Shown: piece by piece, positions 9,360-17,630 of the stretch
Layout: the number at the start of each line of letters is the position of its first letter
Position numbering within the stretch: the stretch's first letter is position 1
Assembly: GCA_963813725.1 (NCBI GenBank)
Contig: CAWFAI010000007.1
Coordinates: 62,001-126,000 of the forward strand
Source: VGBV01 sp963813725
GTDB taxonomy: Bacteria > Actinomycetota > Thermoleophilia > Solirubrobacterales > 70-9
Direction: 5' to 3'
DNA: 64,000 bases
Position numbers and translations under genes: made by a program
Notes under the pieces: model-generated
Database searches by the model: none
What the model was told of the DNA's origin: nothing
Seen by the model: only the letters and a program-made list of their open reading frames with translations

Positions 9360-9483
9360 CTCTACAACGTCGCCCGGGCGCAAGGGCTCTCGTCCTCGGG
9401 AGTGAACGAATCCAAGCGCTGGCCTTCCTGCAAGCTCTTCACAAGGTGCATGACCCACCAACGGATCCGGGGCCCGACTACTT
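9354..9483 (-). repeat. Duplicated 5' end of the tandem-domain gene (copy B)
   Basis: About 130 bp closely match 11473-11601 (roughly 80-85% by eye). The copy includes the start region: ATG at about 9450, the peptide MHLVKSLQEGQRLDSFTPED, and after a one-base deletion LRPGDVVEVK. It runs directly into the glycosyltransferase 2 frame. Beyond 9483 toward 9620 I see no gene. Confidence 0.75.
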
Positions 9484-9631
9484 GCTTGGGCGAAAACCCA
9501 CCAGTTCGGCGCTCCGCCCGAAAAGCCGGCAGCGCACGGAAAGCCGACCTGGGCCGACCCAGTCGTGCGGAGGCGCGAGAACGGGTTCGTCCCCCCCGTT
9601 GTTCGGGTAAGTGCCGCAGCCAGCCCGATCC

Positions 9632-10495
9632 AGACCACCGCTGCTCTCGATCGGGCTCGCGGTGCGAAACGGCCGCGGGGTGGTTGAGCGATGCATCGAG
9701 TCGGTGCTCTCGCAGGGCTTCACCGATCTCGAGCTGGTCGATCTGCGACAACGCGTCCGATGACGGGACTGTCGCGGCAGTTGAGGGTTACGTCCGCGCG
9801 GACAGCCGCGTCATCCCTGAGCGTCAACCAGGTCGGACATTGGCCTCCACGAGAACATGCGGCGGGTGTTCGAGCCGGCTCGCGGCGGGCTATTTCCGCT
9901 GGATCAGCGCCGACGACTGGCTGGAGCCGGGCTGCCTTTCGGCGTGCGTGCAGGCGCTCGAGAGCGGCCCGGATGCGATCGGCGTGACCAGCGCGTTCAC
10001 GATCCACATGGACGAAGGGTCGACGCGGTTCGAGGAGTATCAGGGCGAGTTCCCCACGTCGTCGGACCCGGTTCGGCGTTTCGAGCGCATGCTCTGGTTC
10101 TTCCAGGCAGGAGACGCGAAGTACGACCCGGTCTACGGCGTCTACCGCCGCCGGCATATCGTGGAGTCCCATCGCGCTGCGACCCTCGGAGCGGGCCGAC
10201 TGGTTCCTCAGTGCCGAACTGGCGCTCAGGGGTCCGATTCTCAACGTCCCCCAGCGACTCGCGAACCGCACGCGCGACTACCCCGTCGGAGTCGATCTGG
10301 CAGCGCTCAGGTCTCGCCTCGATCCGATCAGGGCGGAGCAACTGCAAACGGGCCCGCGACGCCTCTATCGCGAGCTCTACGCCCTTGCCGTCCAGGCCGA
10401 CCTCAGCGAGGCACAGCTGCGTCGCTGCAGGCGGGCCCTGCGGCGCTTCTGGGCTGAAGGAGGTCGTTGCGCGGCGCGCACTCAAAGCTCTCTGA
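9632..10495 (+). pseudogene. Glycosyltransferase family 2, multiply frameshifted
   Basis: A recognisable GT2 enzyme spread over three frames. LLSIGLAVRNGRGVVERCIE is followed by a frame change near 9746 to ICDNASDDGTVAAVEGYV. A short piece in another frame (GLHENMRRVFEPARGG) follows near 9835-9888. Then comes GYFRWISADDWLEPGC with the DD catalytic motif and YDPVYGVYRRRHIVESHR. Another change near 10175 gives ADWFLSAELALRGPIL, and a last one may give KEVVARRALKAL with TGA at 10493-10495. With four or five breaks it cannot make a full enzyme as written. It is convergent with, and overlaps by 14 bases, the next gene. Neighbouring genes of similar length are intact, so decay is plausible, but indel errors cannot be excluded. 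Confidence 0.65.
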
Positions 10496-11570
10496 TGCGC
10501 GGCACCGAGCGCCCGGGGGCCGGTGAGGTGGCGCCGTCCGCCTCGCGGACGCGCTCGGATTCCTCGACCGGGCTCACCCAGGCTTCGCGCCAGAAGGCAT
10601 GGATCTCCCGGGGACAGAACCAGCGGCCGGCGCTGCGCTCCCCCGAGCACACGGCGCCCTCGAGGATCAGGCAGTCCTTCGGGATCTTGAGCATGCGGCC
10701 GGTCTTGTCGTCAATGAGCCGATCGACCCTGTCCTTGACGCGCAAGGTCCGCCCGCAGTAGGGAAGCATCTCGCGGTCGAAGGAGAGGCCGTGGTTGAAG
10801 CCGTTCTCGTCGAGAGTGGCCTCGATCTCGGCTGCTGGGCGCACCCGGACACTTTCGCCGGCCTGGATTTCCAAGGGCTCCGCCGGCGGGGACTCGCTGT
10901 GCGGGCCGTGCAACGGGAGCGGCTTCAGCAGGCCGAGGCGGTCTGCGACCTCCATCACGAACCCGCGGCTCACGAGGCGGATGAATCGCAGGAGGCCGAA
11001 GTTGCCGTTCCGGAGCTCGCGCCAGTACTGGCCGAGGTTGGACGTCCTCAGCGGCTCGGAGGCTTCGAGCGCGTCGGTCGCCTGGCAGCGCCAAAGCTCG
11101 CGCCCGTCGTCATCGACCTCGCGCTTCGGCCTCGTGCCCGCCTCCAGCAGACGCTCCAGCTCGGTCATGCCCTCGTCCGCCGGATCGGTGGCGGGGGCGG
11201 CGGAGTCCACGCGGCGAAGCCAGGCTTCCTTCCAGTAGAGCTTGCAGCCCGCCTGGCAACCCCCGTGCCCCGAGCCGTCGCAGCGAAGATCGTTGAGGTA
11301 GACCATCGCGTGCATGCGGCGGCTGCCCGTCGCGGCGATCGTGTCGCAGATCTTGTCCACACGGCGCGTGACCGTGTAGCGCCGGCCGACGTGGCGGAGC
11401 ATCTCTGGCATGAACGGCATCCTGTCGGTGGCCCCCTCGCGGTCCAGGGTGGCGAGGATCTCAGCCGCCGACTTCACCTCCACCACGTCGCCCGGGCGCA
11501 GGGCCCTTTCCTCCTCATGCGTGAACGAATCCAGGGGCTGGCCTTCCTGCAGGCTCTTCACAAGGTCCAT
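10482..11570 (-). CDS. Unknown protein with two copies of a Cys/Trp-rich domain
   Basis: About 362 residues; I cannot name a characterised family. The two halves are related. Residues about 28-125 contain LRPGDVVEVKSAAEILATLD, then MPFMPEM and VGRRYTVTRRVDK, and end with C-D-G-S-G-H-G-G-C-Q-A-G-C and YWKEAWL. Residues about 235-335 contain VRVRPAAEIEATLDENG, FDREMLPYCGRTLRV, then LEGAVCSGERSAGRWFCPRE and FWREAWV. Conserved Cys residues and the W-x-E-A-W end suggest a metal-binding or SH3-like fold. ATG 11570 (MDLVKSLQEG) is chosen because the duplicated copy near 9450 conserves that codon but not the ATG-like site 9 bases upstream. It lies inside the polysaccharide locus, so a role in glycan assembly is inferred. 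Confidence 0.7.
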   Translation of the reverse strand: MDLVKSLQEGQPLDSFTHEEERALRPGDVVEVKSAAEILATLDREGATDRMPFMPEMLRHVGRRYTVTRRVDKICDTIAATGSRRMHAMVYLNDLRCDGSGHGGCQAGCKLYWKEAWLRRVDSAAPATDPADEGMTELERLLEAGTRPKREVDDDGRELWRCQATDALEASEPLRTSNLGQYWRELRNGNFGLLRFIRLVSRGFVMEVADRLGLLKPLPLHGPHSESPPAEPLEIQAGESVRVRPAAEIEATLDENGFNHGLSFDREMLPYCGRTLRVKDRVDRLIDDKTGRMLKIPKDCLILEGAVCSGERSAGRWFCPREIHAFWREAWVSPVEESERVREADGATSPAPGRSVPRIREL

Positions 11571-11601
11571 TTGGCCCACTAACGGATCGGGGGGCCGACT
11601 T
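11473..11601 (-). repeat. Duplicated 5' end of the tandem-domain gene (copy A)
   Basis: This is the source-like copy of the segment also found at 9354-9483. It covers codons 1-32 of the tandem-domain gene and about 30 bases upstream of its start. Similarity across the non-coding 5' part means that an expression signal was duplicated along with the leader codons. Confidence 0.75.
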
Positions 11602-11716
11602 ATTTCTCAATCGCAGCCTTATTGCTCAGGCAGCTTTCACCTCCTCAGGCGCGCTTGCCCAGTCTCGGGCAGCACGCGAAAAGCCGGGACGTGGCGGCGC
11701 GTTGATAGCGAGGAAG

Positions 11717-13429
11717 ATGGACCTCGAGGTGATCATCGTCTCCCATCGCGACGGGCGATGGCTTCAGCCGTGCGTGGACTCCCTCGAGCGCGGCGCCGGC
11801 GCCTGCTCCTACCGGGAGACCATCGTGGAGAACGGCGGCGACTGGCCGCTCCTGCTGCCCGAAACCTCCACCCGCCGCTTGCTCAGGATGGAGAACCGGG
11901 GCTTCGGTGCGGCGAACAACGCGGGCGCCCGGGGCTCGGAAGCGGATCTGCTGCTCTTCCTGAATCCCGACACCGAGCTTGCCGACGGCACCTTGGAACT
12001 GCTCGTCGGCTCGATGCGCGACCGGCCCCGTACGGGCCTCTTCGCCGTACGGCAGGTGACCAGCGACGGGGAACTCTGGCCTTCCCTGCACCGGTTTCCG
12101 TCGTTGCCGAGGGCACTCGCACAAGCTGTGGCAACCGAGAAGTGGCCCGGTGCCGGCAAGCGCCTCGGCGAGCGGGTCCTGGAACCGGATCGCTACCTCA
12201 AGCAGGGACACTTCGACTGGACGACAGGGGCGGTACTCGCTGTTCGCCGCGAGGCGTTCGAGGAGGTCGGCGGCTTCGACGAGCGCTTCTTCCTCTTCTC
12301 CGAGGAGACCGACCTCTGCAAGCGCATCCAGGCGAGCGGCTGGGAGGCGCACTTCGAACCGCGGATCAGCTTCGTCCATCACGCCGGCAAGGCGGGCGTC
12401 GATCCTGCCCGTGAGGCGCAGTCGGCCTACGCGCGCCTCCAGTACGCGAGAAAGCACTTCACGCAGGCTGGAGCCGCCGCCTACCAGGCCGCGTTGCTGG
12501 CTCACCACCTGCTGCGGTTCGCGCTGCTTCGATTCCGCGGGCCCACGCGATCGTCGAGTGCGCAGGCTTCGGCGCAGGCGCTCCGCGTCCTGCTCGGCAG
12601 GTCCGAGCCTCCGTTCCACCGCAACGGAGCCAAATCGACTGACGCCGCTGGACCAACCCCGACCGATCAGACCACGTCGATCATGGGCCTGCCCTTCGAC
12701 GGGGTCGACAAGGCAACGCTGGCTGGGCTCTTGCTGGAAGGGATGCGCGCGGGCGACGGTGGCTGGGTCGTCACCCCGAATCTCGACATCCTTCGCCAGT
12801 TCACCACCGATCGCGAGAGCCGCGAGCTGATCCTGGGTGCCACTCATCGCGTTGCCGATGGCCTGCCGATCGTCTGGGCGTCGCGGCTCGCCGGCACCCC
12901 CCTGCCTGAGAGAGTCCCCGGCAGCGACCTGGTCCTGAGCCTACCGCGGGCAGCCGCCACCGCTGGGCTGCCCGTGTTCCTGCTAGGGGGAAATCCAGGA
13001 ACGGCCGCCGCCGCCGCCGAGCGGCTCGAGGCCCTGTGCCCCGACCTCGAGGAAGTGGGCTCGTATTGCCCTCCGTTCGGCTTCGAGCACGATCCTGCCG
13101 AGCTCGAGAGGATCAGGCAGGCGCTTCGGGGCGCGCAGCCGGCGCTGGTCCTGGTCGGGCTCGGATTCCCGAAGCAGGAGCGCCTGATCCGCTCGCTCCG
13201 ATCCGAGTTCCCGGCAACCTGGTTCGTGGGAGTCGGAATCTCGCTCAGCTTTCTGGCCGAGGAGCAGCCACGAGCGCCGGTCGCGCTGCAGCGACTGGGC
13301 CTGGAGTGGTTGCACCGCCTCCTGCACGAACCGCGCCGGCTGTTCAGGCGCTACGTTGTCCACGGAATCCCGTTCGCGCTGAGGCTCTTGGGCTGGGCGC
13401 TTGCGCAGCGCCTCAGCAGCAGGCACTGA
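11717..13429 (+). CDS. Fused GT2 glycosyltransferase and WecG/TagA/CpsF glycosyltransferase
   Basis: About 570 residues with two catalytic domains. Residues 1-270 are a GT2 rhamnosyltransferase-like domain: EVIIVSHRDGRWLQPCVDSL, NRGFGAANNAGA, LFLNPDTELADGT and GGFDERFFLFSEETDLCKR. After a linker, residues about 315-560 are a GT26 domain: GLPFDGVDKATLAGLL, VVTPNLDILRQF, VADGLPIVWASRLAG, LPVFLLGG and VLVGLGFPKQERLI. WecG/TagA enzymes add the second sugar (often ManNAc) to a lipid carrier, so one polypeptide may add two successive sugars. ATG 11717 is preferred (a TTG at 11702 is possible); a GATAGC box 7 bases upstream suggests a leaderless start. Confidence 0.87.
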   Translation: MDLEVIIVSHRDGRWLQPCVDSLERGAGACSYRETIVENGGDWPLLLPETSTRRLLRMENRGFGAANNAGARGSEADLLLFLNPDTELADGTLELLVGSMRDRPRTGLFAVRQVTSDGELWPSLHRFPSLPRALAQAVATEKWPGAGKRLGERVLEPDRYLKQGHFDWTTGAVLAVRREAFEEVGGFDERFFLFSEETDLCKRIQASGWEAHFEPRISFVHHAGKAGVDPAREAQSAYARLQYARKHFTQAGAAAYQAALLAHHLLRFALLRFRGPTRSSSAQASAQALRVLLGRSEPPFHRNGAKSTDAAGPTPTDQTTSIMGLPFDGVDKATLAGLLLEGMRAGDGGWVVTPNLDILRQFTTDRESRELILGATHRVADGLPIVWASRLAGTPLPERVPGSDLVLSLPRAAATAGLPVFLLGGNPGTAAAAAERLEALCPDLEEVGSYCPPFGFEHDPAELERIRQALRGAQPALVLVGLGFPKQERLIRSLRSEFPATWFVGVGISLSFLAEEQPRAPVALQRLGLEWLHRLLHEPRRLFRRYVVHGIPFALRLLGWALAQRLSSRH

Positions 13430-13499
13430 CGGGGCGCGTGCAAGAGGCAGGGGCTCTCGGACGTTGTTTCGAAACAGGGGGCTAGGCTCAGGAGGACTG

Positions 13500-14537
13500 A
13501 TGCGCACACTCGTCACCGGTCACAACGGCTACATCGGCTCAGTGCTCGTACCCGTGCTCGAGCGGGCAGGTCACGAGGTGGTCGGGCTCGACTCCGATCT
13601 CTTCGCTGCCTGCACCTTCGGCGCCGGGGCTCCCGAGGTCCCGTCGCTTCGAGCAGATGTCCGTGACGTCGAGAGCGAGGACCTCGTCGACTTCGACGCG
13701 GTGATCCATCTCGCGGCCGTCTGCAACGACCCGGTCGGAGACCTCAACCCGCAGACCACGTACGACATCAATCACCTGGCCTCGGTGCGCCTGGCCGAGA
13801 AGGCCCGGGATGCCGGAGTGACGCGCTTCCTGTTCTCGTCCTCCTGCAGCCTCTACGGCAAGGCCGGGGACGAGATGCTGGACGAGGGCGCCGAGTTCGC
13901 GCCGGTGACGCCCTACGGGGAGTCGAAAGTGCTCGCCGAGCGGGACATCGCGAGCCTCGCCGACGACTCCTTCAGCCCGACATACCTACGCAACGCCACT
14001 GCGTACGGCGTCTCCCCGCGCCTCCGCGTCGACGTAGTGGTCAACAACCTGGTCGGATACGCCCACACGACCGGCGAGGTGCTGATCCAAAGCGACGGGA
14101 CACCCTGGCGTCCGCTCGTGCACGTGGAAGACATCTCCGCGGCCTTCCTCGCCGTGCTCGAAGCGCCGCGTGAGCTCGTACACGACGAAGCGTTCAACGT
14201 CGGCGCCAGCAGCGAGAACTACCGCATCCGGGACGTAGCCGAGATCGTCGAGGAGATTGTGCCCGGTGCGCACGCATCGTTCGCGACGGGGGGCGGACCG
14301 GACAAGCGCTCCTATCAGGTCGACTGCTCGAAGATCGCGCGTGTGCTGCCCGGGTTCGAGCCCCTCTGGACGGTGCGCCGCGGGGTGGAGGAGCTGTACG
14401 CGGCCTACGATCGCAACGCCCTCACGTTCGAGCAGTTCACGGGCAGCCGCTACCTGCGGATCAACCGGGTCAGGGAACTCCAGGACGCCGGCCGGCTCGA
14501 TGACGAGCTCCGCTGGCGCCTGCCGGTCGCGGGCTGA
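13500..14537 (+). CDS. NAD-dependent epimerase/dehydratase (extended SDR)
   Basis: About 345 residues. The N-terminal nucleotide-binding motif is VTGHNGYIGSVL (GxxGxxG), followed by DAVIHLAAVCNDPVG, the catalytic Ser region FSSSCSLYGK and the YxxxK motif in TPYGESK. RPLVHVEDISAAFL and AFNVGASSENYRI are typical of nucleotide-sugar epimerases and 4,6-dehydratases. ATG 13500 is preceded by AGGAGG with good spacing. In this locus it most likely acts on an NDP-hexose made nearby (a cytidylyltransferase and an RfbC-like epimerase are within 4 kb), but the exact reaction cannot be read from sequence. Confidence 0.87.
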   Translation: MRTLVTGHNGYIGSVLVPVLERAGHEVVGLDSDLFAACTFGAGAPEVPSLRADVRDVESEDLVDFDAVIHLAAVCNDPVGDLNPQTTYDINHLASVRLAEKARDAGVTRFLFSSSCSLYGKAGDEMLDEGAEFAPVTPYGESKVLAERDIASLADDSFSPTYLRNATAYGVSPRLRVDVVVNNLVGYAHTTGEVLIQSDGTPWRPLVHVEDISAAFLAVLEAPRELVHDEAFNVGASSENYRIRDVAEIVEEIVPGAHASFATGGGPDKRSYQVDCSKIARVLPGFEPLWTVRRGVEELYAAYDRNALTFEQFTGSRYLRINRVRELQDAGRLDDELRWRLPVAG

Positions 14538-14546
14538 TCAGGCAGC

Positions 14547-14596
14547 AAGCCCGCGGCCACACGCTACGTGGCCTCCACCGCCCGCTCAGCGGGCTT
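14547..14596. terminator. Bidirectional hairpin between convergent genes
   Basis: AAGCCCGC at 14547-14554 pairs with GCGGGCTT at 14589-14596, and GGCCAC 14555-14560 pairs with GTGGCC 14568-14573 inside. It lies between the ends of the epimerase (+) and the PIG-L deacetylase (-), so it can terminate both. No long T run follows. Confidence 0.6.
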
Positions 14597-14611
14597 CTGT
14601 GGCCGTCGTAG

Positions 14612-15268
14612 TCACGCCAACACAGCCTTGCGGCAGTAGAAGGCCTCTGCGTGAGAGCTGGGCGAATTGCACTCCATGCCGCGCAGCCGGAGGAGGCCCG
14701 CGAACAGGTCCTCCTGAAACCAGCGCTTCGATCGCTGCGAGGCGAAGTGGTCCATCAGGTGCTCGATCTTGCGCCGCGAAAGGCGCTCGGAGAGGGGCAC
14801 GAACGTGTTCGGGGCGCTCATGTCCCCATCGTACTTCGGCACCTCGTACTCGAGGATCAGGTGGTCGCGGAAGGTGTTCCAGCTCAGCTCGCAGGTGAGC
14901 CGGTGATCCTGGTGCAGGTCGGCGCGCTGGTGGGTGAAGACCACGTCGGGGCTGAAGTCGGCCTTCAGGCCTTCAAAGAAGTCCTTCACCCTCTTGCCCT
15001 CGTAGGGAAAGAAGCCGTCGGGAAAGTCACAGACCACGACATCGCTTGCCGGCACGCCCTCGAGCAGCGCTTCGGCGCTTCGGCGCGCCTCCTGCGTGCG
15101 CTCAGCTTCTCCGCTCAGGACCACCCAGCGGACCTCGGAGACCGCCGACTCCTCGATCAGCTTCAGGATCGTCCCCGCACAGCCGATCTCGATGTCGTCC
15201 GGGTGGGCGCCGATCGCGAGCAAACGCACCGGCGAAGATTCGGGCCGGCCGAGCAGCAGCGGCAGCAT
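14612..15268 (-). CDS. PIG-L/LmbE family N-acetylglucosaminyl deacetylase
   Basis: About 218 residues of the zinc-dependent GlcNAc de-N-acetylase family. LLAIGAHPDDIEIGCAGT holds the AHPDD zinc motif near the N-terminus, and VVFTHQRADLHQDHRLTCE carries the later HxDH zinc/catalytic histidines. It likely removes an acetyl group from an amino sugar (free or as a nucleotide sugar) for the surface polymer. ATG 15268 shares bases with the TGA of the cytidylyltransferase gene (15268-15270), so the start is well supported and the genes form one operon. Confidence 0.87.
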   Translation of the reverse strand: MLPLLLGRPESSPVRLLAIGAHPDDIEIGCAGTILKLIEESAVSEVRWVVLSGEAERTQEARRSAEALLEGVPASDVVVCDFPDGFFPYEGKRVKDFFEGLKADFSPDVVFTHQRADLHQDHRLTCELSWNTFRDHLILEYEVPKYDGDMSAPNTFVPLSERLSRRKIEHLMDHFASQRSKRWFQEDLFAGLLRLRGMECNSPSSHAEAFYCRKAVLA

Positions 15269-16086
15269 CAGCCGGAGGCCGCGTACTCCAGCTCGCGGCG
15301 GGCGTTCCGGGCCGGGTCCCAGACCTGCCATGGGGCGTCGCCGCTCTCGTGCAGGCTCTCGAGCCACTGCTGGTCCTTGAGCGTGTCCATCGGGGCCCAG
15401 AATCCCTCGTGCTGCTGCGCGAGCACCTTTCCGGCCGGCAGCAGCCTCTGCAGCGGCTCCTCGACGAGGTCCTCGCCGGGGCGCAGTTGGTCGAGGAACT
15501 CCCGGCGCAGGATGAAGTAGCCGCCGTTGATCCAGATATCGGAGCCCATTACGTCGCGCATCTGCGTGACGCGGCCGTCGTCGCCCATCGAGACCACATG
15601 GAAGCTGTAGTTCGGACGTACCGCTAGGAAGCTCGCCATCGCCTGCTCCTCCCTGGCGCGCTCGATCATCGCGGGCAGGTCCGCGTCGGTCAGCGTGTCA
15701 CCGTAGTTGGCCAGGAAGAGCTCGTCCTCGCGCAGCAGGTGGCGAACGGCCCGCAGGCGCTCGCCGATCGGCGCGTGCAGGCCGGTGTCGACGAAGGTGA
15801 TGTTCCAGTCGTGGATGTCGGTCTTCAGCAGGTGGACGTCCGCGCCGCCGTTCGAGAGCACGAAGTCGTTGGCCATCGCCTCGTTGTAGGTGAGGAAGAA
15901 CTGCTTGATCGCCTCGGCCTTGTAGCCGAGGCAGAGCACGAAGTCGGTGAAGCCGTAGTGGGCGTAAGACTTCATTACGTGCCAGAGGACGGGTCGGGGG
16001 CCGATCGGGATCATCGGCTTGGGCACCGTCGAGGACGCCTCCCGCATCCGCCACCCTTGGCCGCCGCAGAAGATCACCACCTTCAC
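15268..16086 (-). CDS. rfbF: Glucose-1-phosphate cytidylyltransferase
   Basis: A 272-residue nucleotidyltransferase that makes CDP-glucose from CTP and glucose-1-phosphate, the entry to CDP-linked deoxysugars. The N-terminus is VVIFCGGQGWRMREAS with the substrate-binding PKPMIPIG. GYKAEAIKQFFLTYN, LANYGDTLTDADL and INGGYFILRREFLD, together with the end region EGFWAPMDTLKD, distinguish it from glucose-1-phosphate thymidylyltransferases. GTG 16086 has GGGAGG 8 bases upstream. No separate CDP-glucose 4,6-dehydratase is seen, although the epimerase at 13500 could fill that role. Its upstream region holds one copy of a duplicated element (16151-16211). Confidence 0.9.
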   Translation of the reverse strand: MKVVIFCGGQGWRMREASSTVPKPMIPIGPRPVLWHVMKSYAHYGFTDFVLCLGYKAEAIKQFFLTYNEAMANDFVLSNGGADVHLLKTDIHDWNITFVDTGLHAPIGERLRAVRHLLREDELFLANYGDTLTDADLPAMIERAREEQAMASFLAVRPNYSFHVVSMGDDGRVTQMRDVMGSDIWINGGYFILRREFLDQLRPGEDLVEEPLQRLLPAGKVLAQQHEGFWAPMDTLKDQQWLESLHESGDAPWQVWDPARNARRELEYAASG

Positions 16087-16150
16087 TGAACTACCTCCCT
16101 GCTGGTTGGGGCCGGGCAGCCTGCGCCCACGGTGAAACTCGTTGTGTCGT

Positions 16151-16211
16151 GCAATCTCAGTCTGGTAGGCATTCTCAGTGACATCAACGTTCCGCGAGTC
16201 GCGGTTCTCCC
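16151..16211 (-). promoter_or_regulatory. Duplicated upstream element, copy 1 (before rfbF)
   Basis: A 61-bp segment about 82% identical to 18293-18354. Its near edge is 64 bases from the rfbF start; the other copy is 62 bases from the rfbC start. GGCATTCTCAG is part of the conserved core. Equal placement before two minus-strand genes suggests a shared promoter or operator. The rest of 16087-16307 holds no gene that I can see. Confidence 0.6.
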
Positions 16212-16307
16212 ACGCGGATTCACCGGGGCCCTGGGTCCATTGTCCATTGCGTCGGATTCGAGCTCAAGCGCGGGCCCCATTTCTCGTGACGCGGATCGGA
16301 CCCGGTC

Positions 16308-17603
16308 TCAGGCCTCGACTAGCAGCCGCTCCTCAAGCCAAGTCTCTCCGCGGAAGTGGCGATATTGCTCGGCGCGGAGCCTGTCGGCGAGCCGGCCGGT
16401 CGGCAGCTCGACGTCGTCGTAGCTCAGCACCTCGTCGCGCGCGATGTCGTCGCTGAGGCGACATCCCGCCACGAGGCCGTGGGGCAGATAGCGCCCAGCG
16501 CTCATTTCTTCGACGTTCACGGCCTCGCCATAGGTCATGAACATCCCGTAGTCGTCCAGGACCTCGCCCGCTTTCAGGTCGCGCTTCGCCACCGCGCACA
16601 CCTCCACGACCGGGCCTCCGAGCGGCGGAGCCAGGCCGTCGCCGAGGAGTACGACCCGCGCGATCGAGTTCGGTGCCTCGAAGGTGGGCAGGTGGTATGG
16701 GATCCAGAACGGGTAAAGCGGACCATCGCCCAGCTTGTACAAGCTGAGGTAGTGTCGCTGCTTGGGGTCGGAGTGCTCGGCCAGGCAGAAGACCTTGACC
16801 GCGGACGGACCCACGGTGTAGTCGACGATGCCGCCGAGCGCGCGCACCTCCTCGATGTCGTAGAGCGAGGGTAGGTCGAGCGGTGGGCCGTCGAACGGAA
16901 CCCCGCGCGACATCCCCCGGGTCTGGACCTTGAAGCCGGTGGCGTTGGCCGCGATGGCCTGCTCGAAGCTGATCTTGGAGCCGTCGGCGAACGACGTCAC
17001 CATCGCCGGATTCTGCTCCCACTTCTCCGCGAAGTCCTTCTGCGTCTCCGGGTTGCGGTAGGGATCCTGAAGACCCTTTACGTTGCCGATGACCCGCGGC
17101 ACCAGCCCGAGCCCGCGCACCCAGCGACAAAGGTTCATCTGCACGCCTGGCTCGTCTCCGTCACAAGCGGACAAGACGACGTCGTGTCGACTCGCGTACA
17201 CCTGAAGCATTGGTCCAATCGTCGCGTCGAGCTCGGCGTTCATGAGGATCACGTGCTTGCCGTGCTGGAATGCCTCCAATGCGACATGGGCGCCGAGCTC
17301 CACCGATCCGGTGACGTCGACCAGCGCGTCGATCTGGTCGGAGCGGCAGACGAGGTGCGGATCGTCGGTGATCACAGGCCGTCCGGCGCTAACGGCGTCC
17401 TCGAAGTCCCCCTGCGTGGTCGCCACCATGGTGTCCTCGAGTCCGACGTATTCATAGACCTGGCTCGCGCGCTCGAGGCGCCGCCCGTAGATGGCTGCCA
17501 CACGCATCCCCGGAACGCTGTTCACGATCGTGTTCGCTAGTCCCTTGGCCATGAAGCCCGCACCGATCAGCCCCACCCGGATTGGGTCGCCCCTCCCGCT
17601 CAC
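16308..17603 (-). CDS. NAD(P)-binding SAF-domain oxidoreductase
   Basis: About 431 residues. The N-terminal Rossmann domain has VGLIGAGFMAKGLANTI (GxGxxG type) and DALVDVTGSVELG. The middle part resembles homoserine-dehydrogenase-like enzymes (KHVILMNAELDATIGP, SACDGDEPGVQMNL). The C-terminus includes a SAF-like domain (EVCAVAKRDLKAGEVLDDYG). Proteins of this kind occur in nucleotide-sugar clusters, but I know no firm reaction. A redox step on the sugar made by the cytidylyltransferase/RfbC pathway is inferred. GTG 17603 is used; only 27 bases separate it from rfbC upstream. Confidence 0.75.
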   Translation of the reverse strand: MSGRGDPIRVGLIGAGFMAKGLANTIVNSVPGMRVAAIYGRRLERASQVYEYVGLEDTMVATTQGDFEDAVSAGRPVITDDPHLVCRSDQIDALVDVTGSVELGAHVALEAFQHGKHVILMNAELDATIGPMLQVYASRHDVVLSACDGDEPGVQMNLCRWVRGLGLVPRVIGNVKGLQDPYRNPETQKDFAEKWEQNPAMVTSFADGSKISFEQAIAANATGFKVQTRGMSRGVPFDGPPLDLPSLYDIEEVRALGGIVDYTVGPSAVKVFCLAEHSDPKQRHYLSLYKLGDGPLYPFWIPYHLPTFEAPNSIARVVLLGDGLAPPLGGPVVEVCAVAKRDLKAGEVLDDYGMFMTYGEAVNVEEMSAGRYLPHGLVAGCRLSDDIARDEVLSYDDVELPTGRLADRLRAEQYRHFRGETWLEERLLVEA

Positions 17604-17630
17604 GGGACTGGAGCATGTTGTCGACGATGA

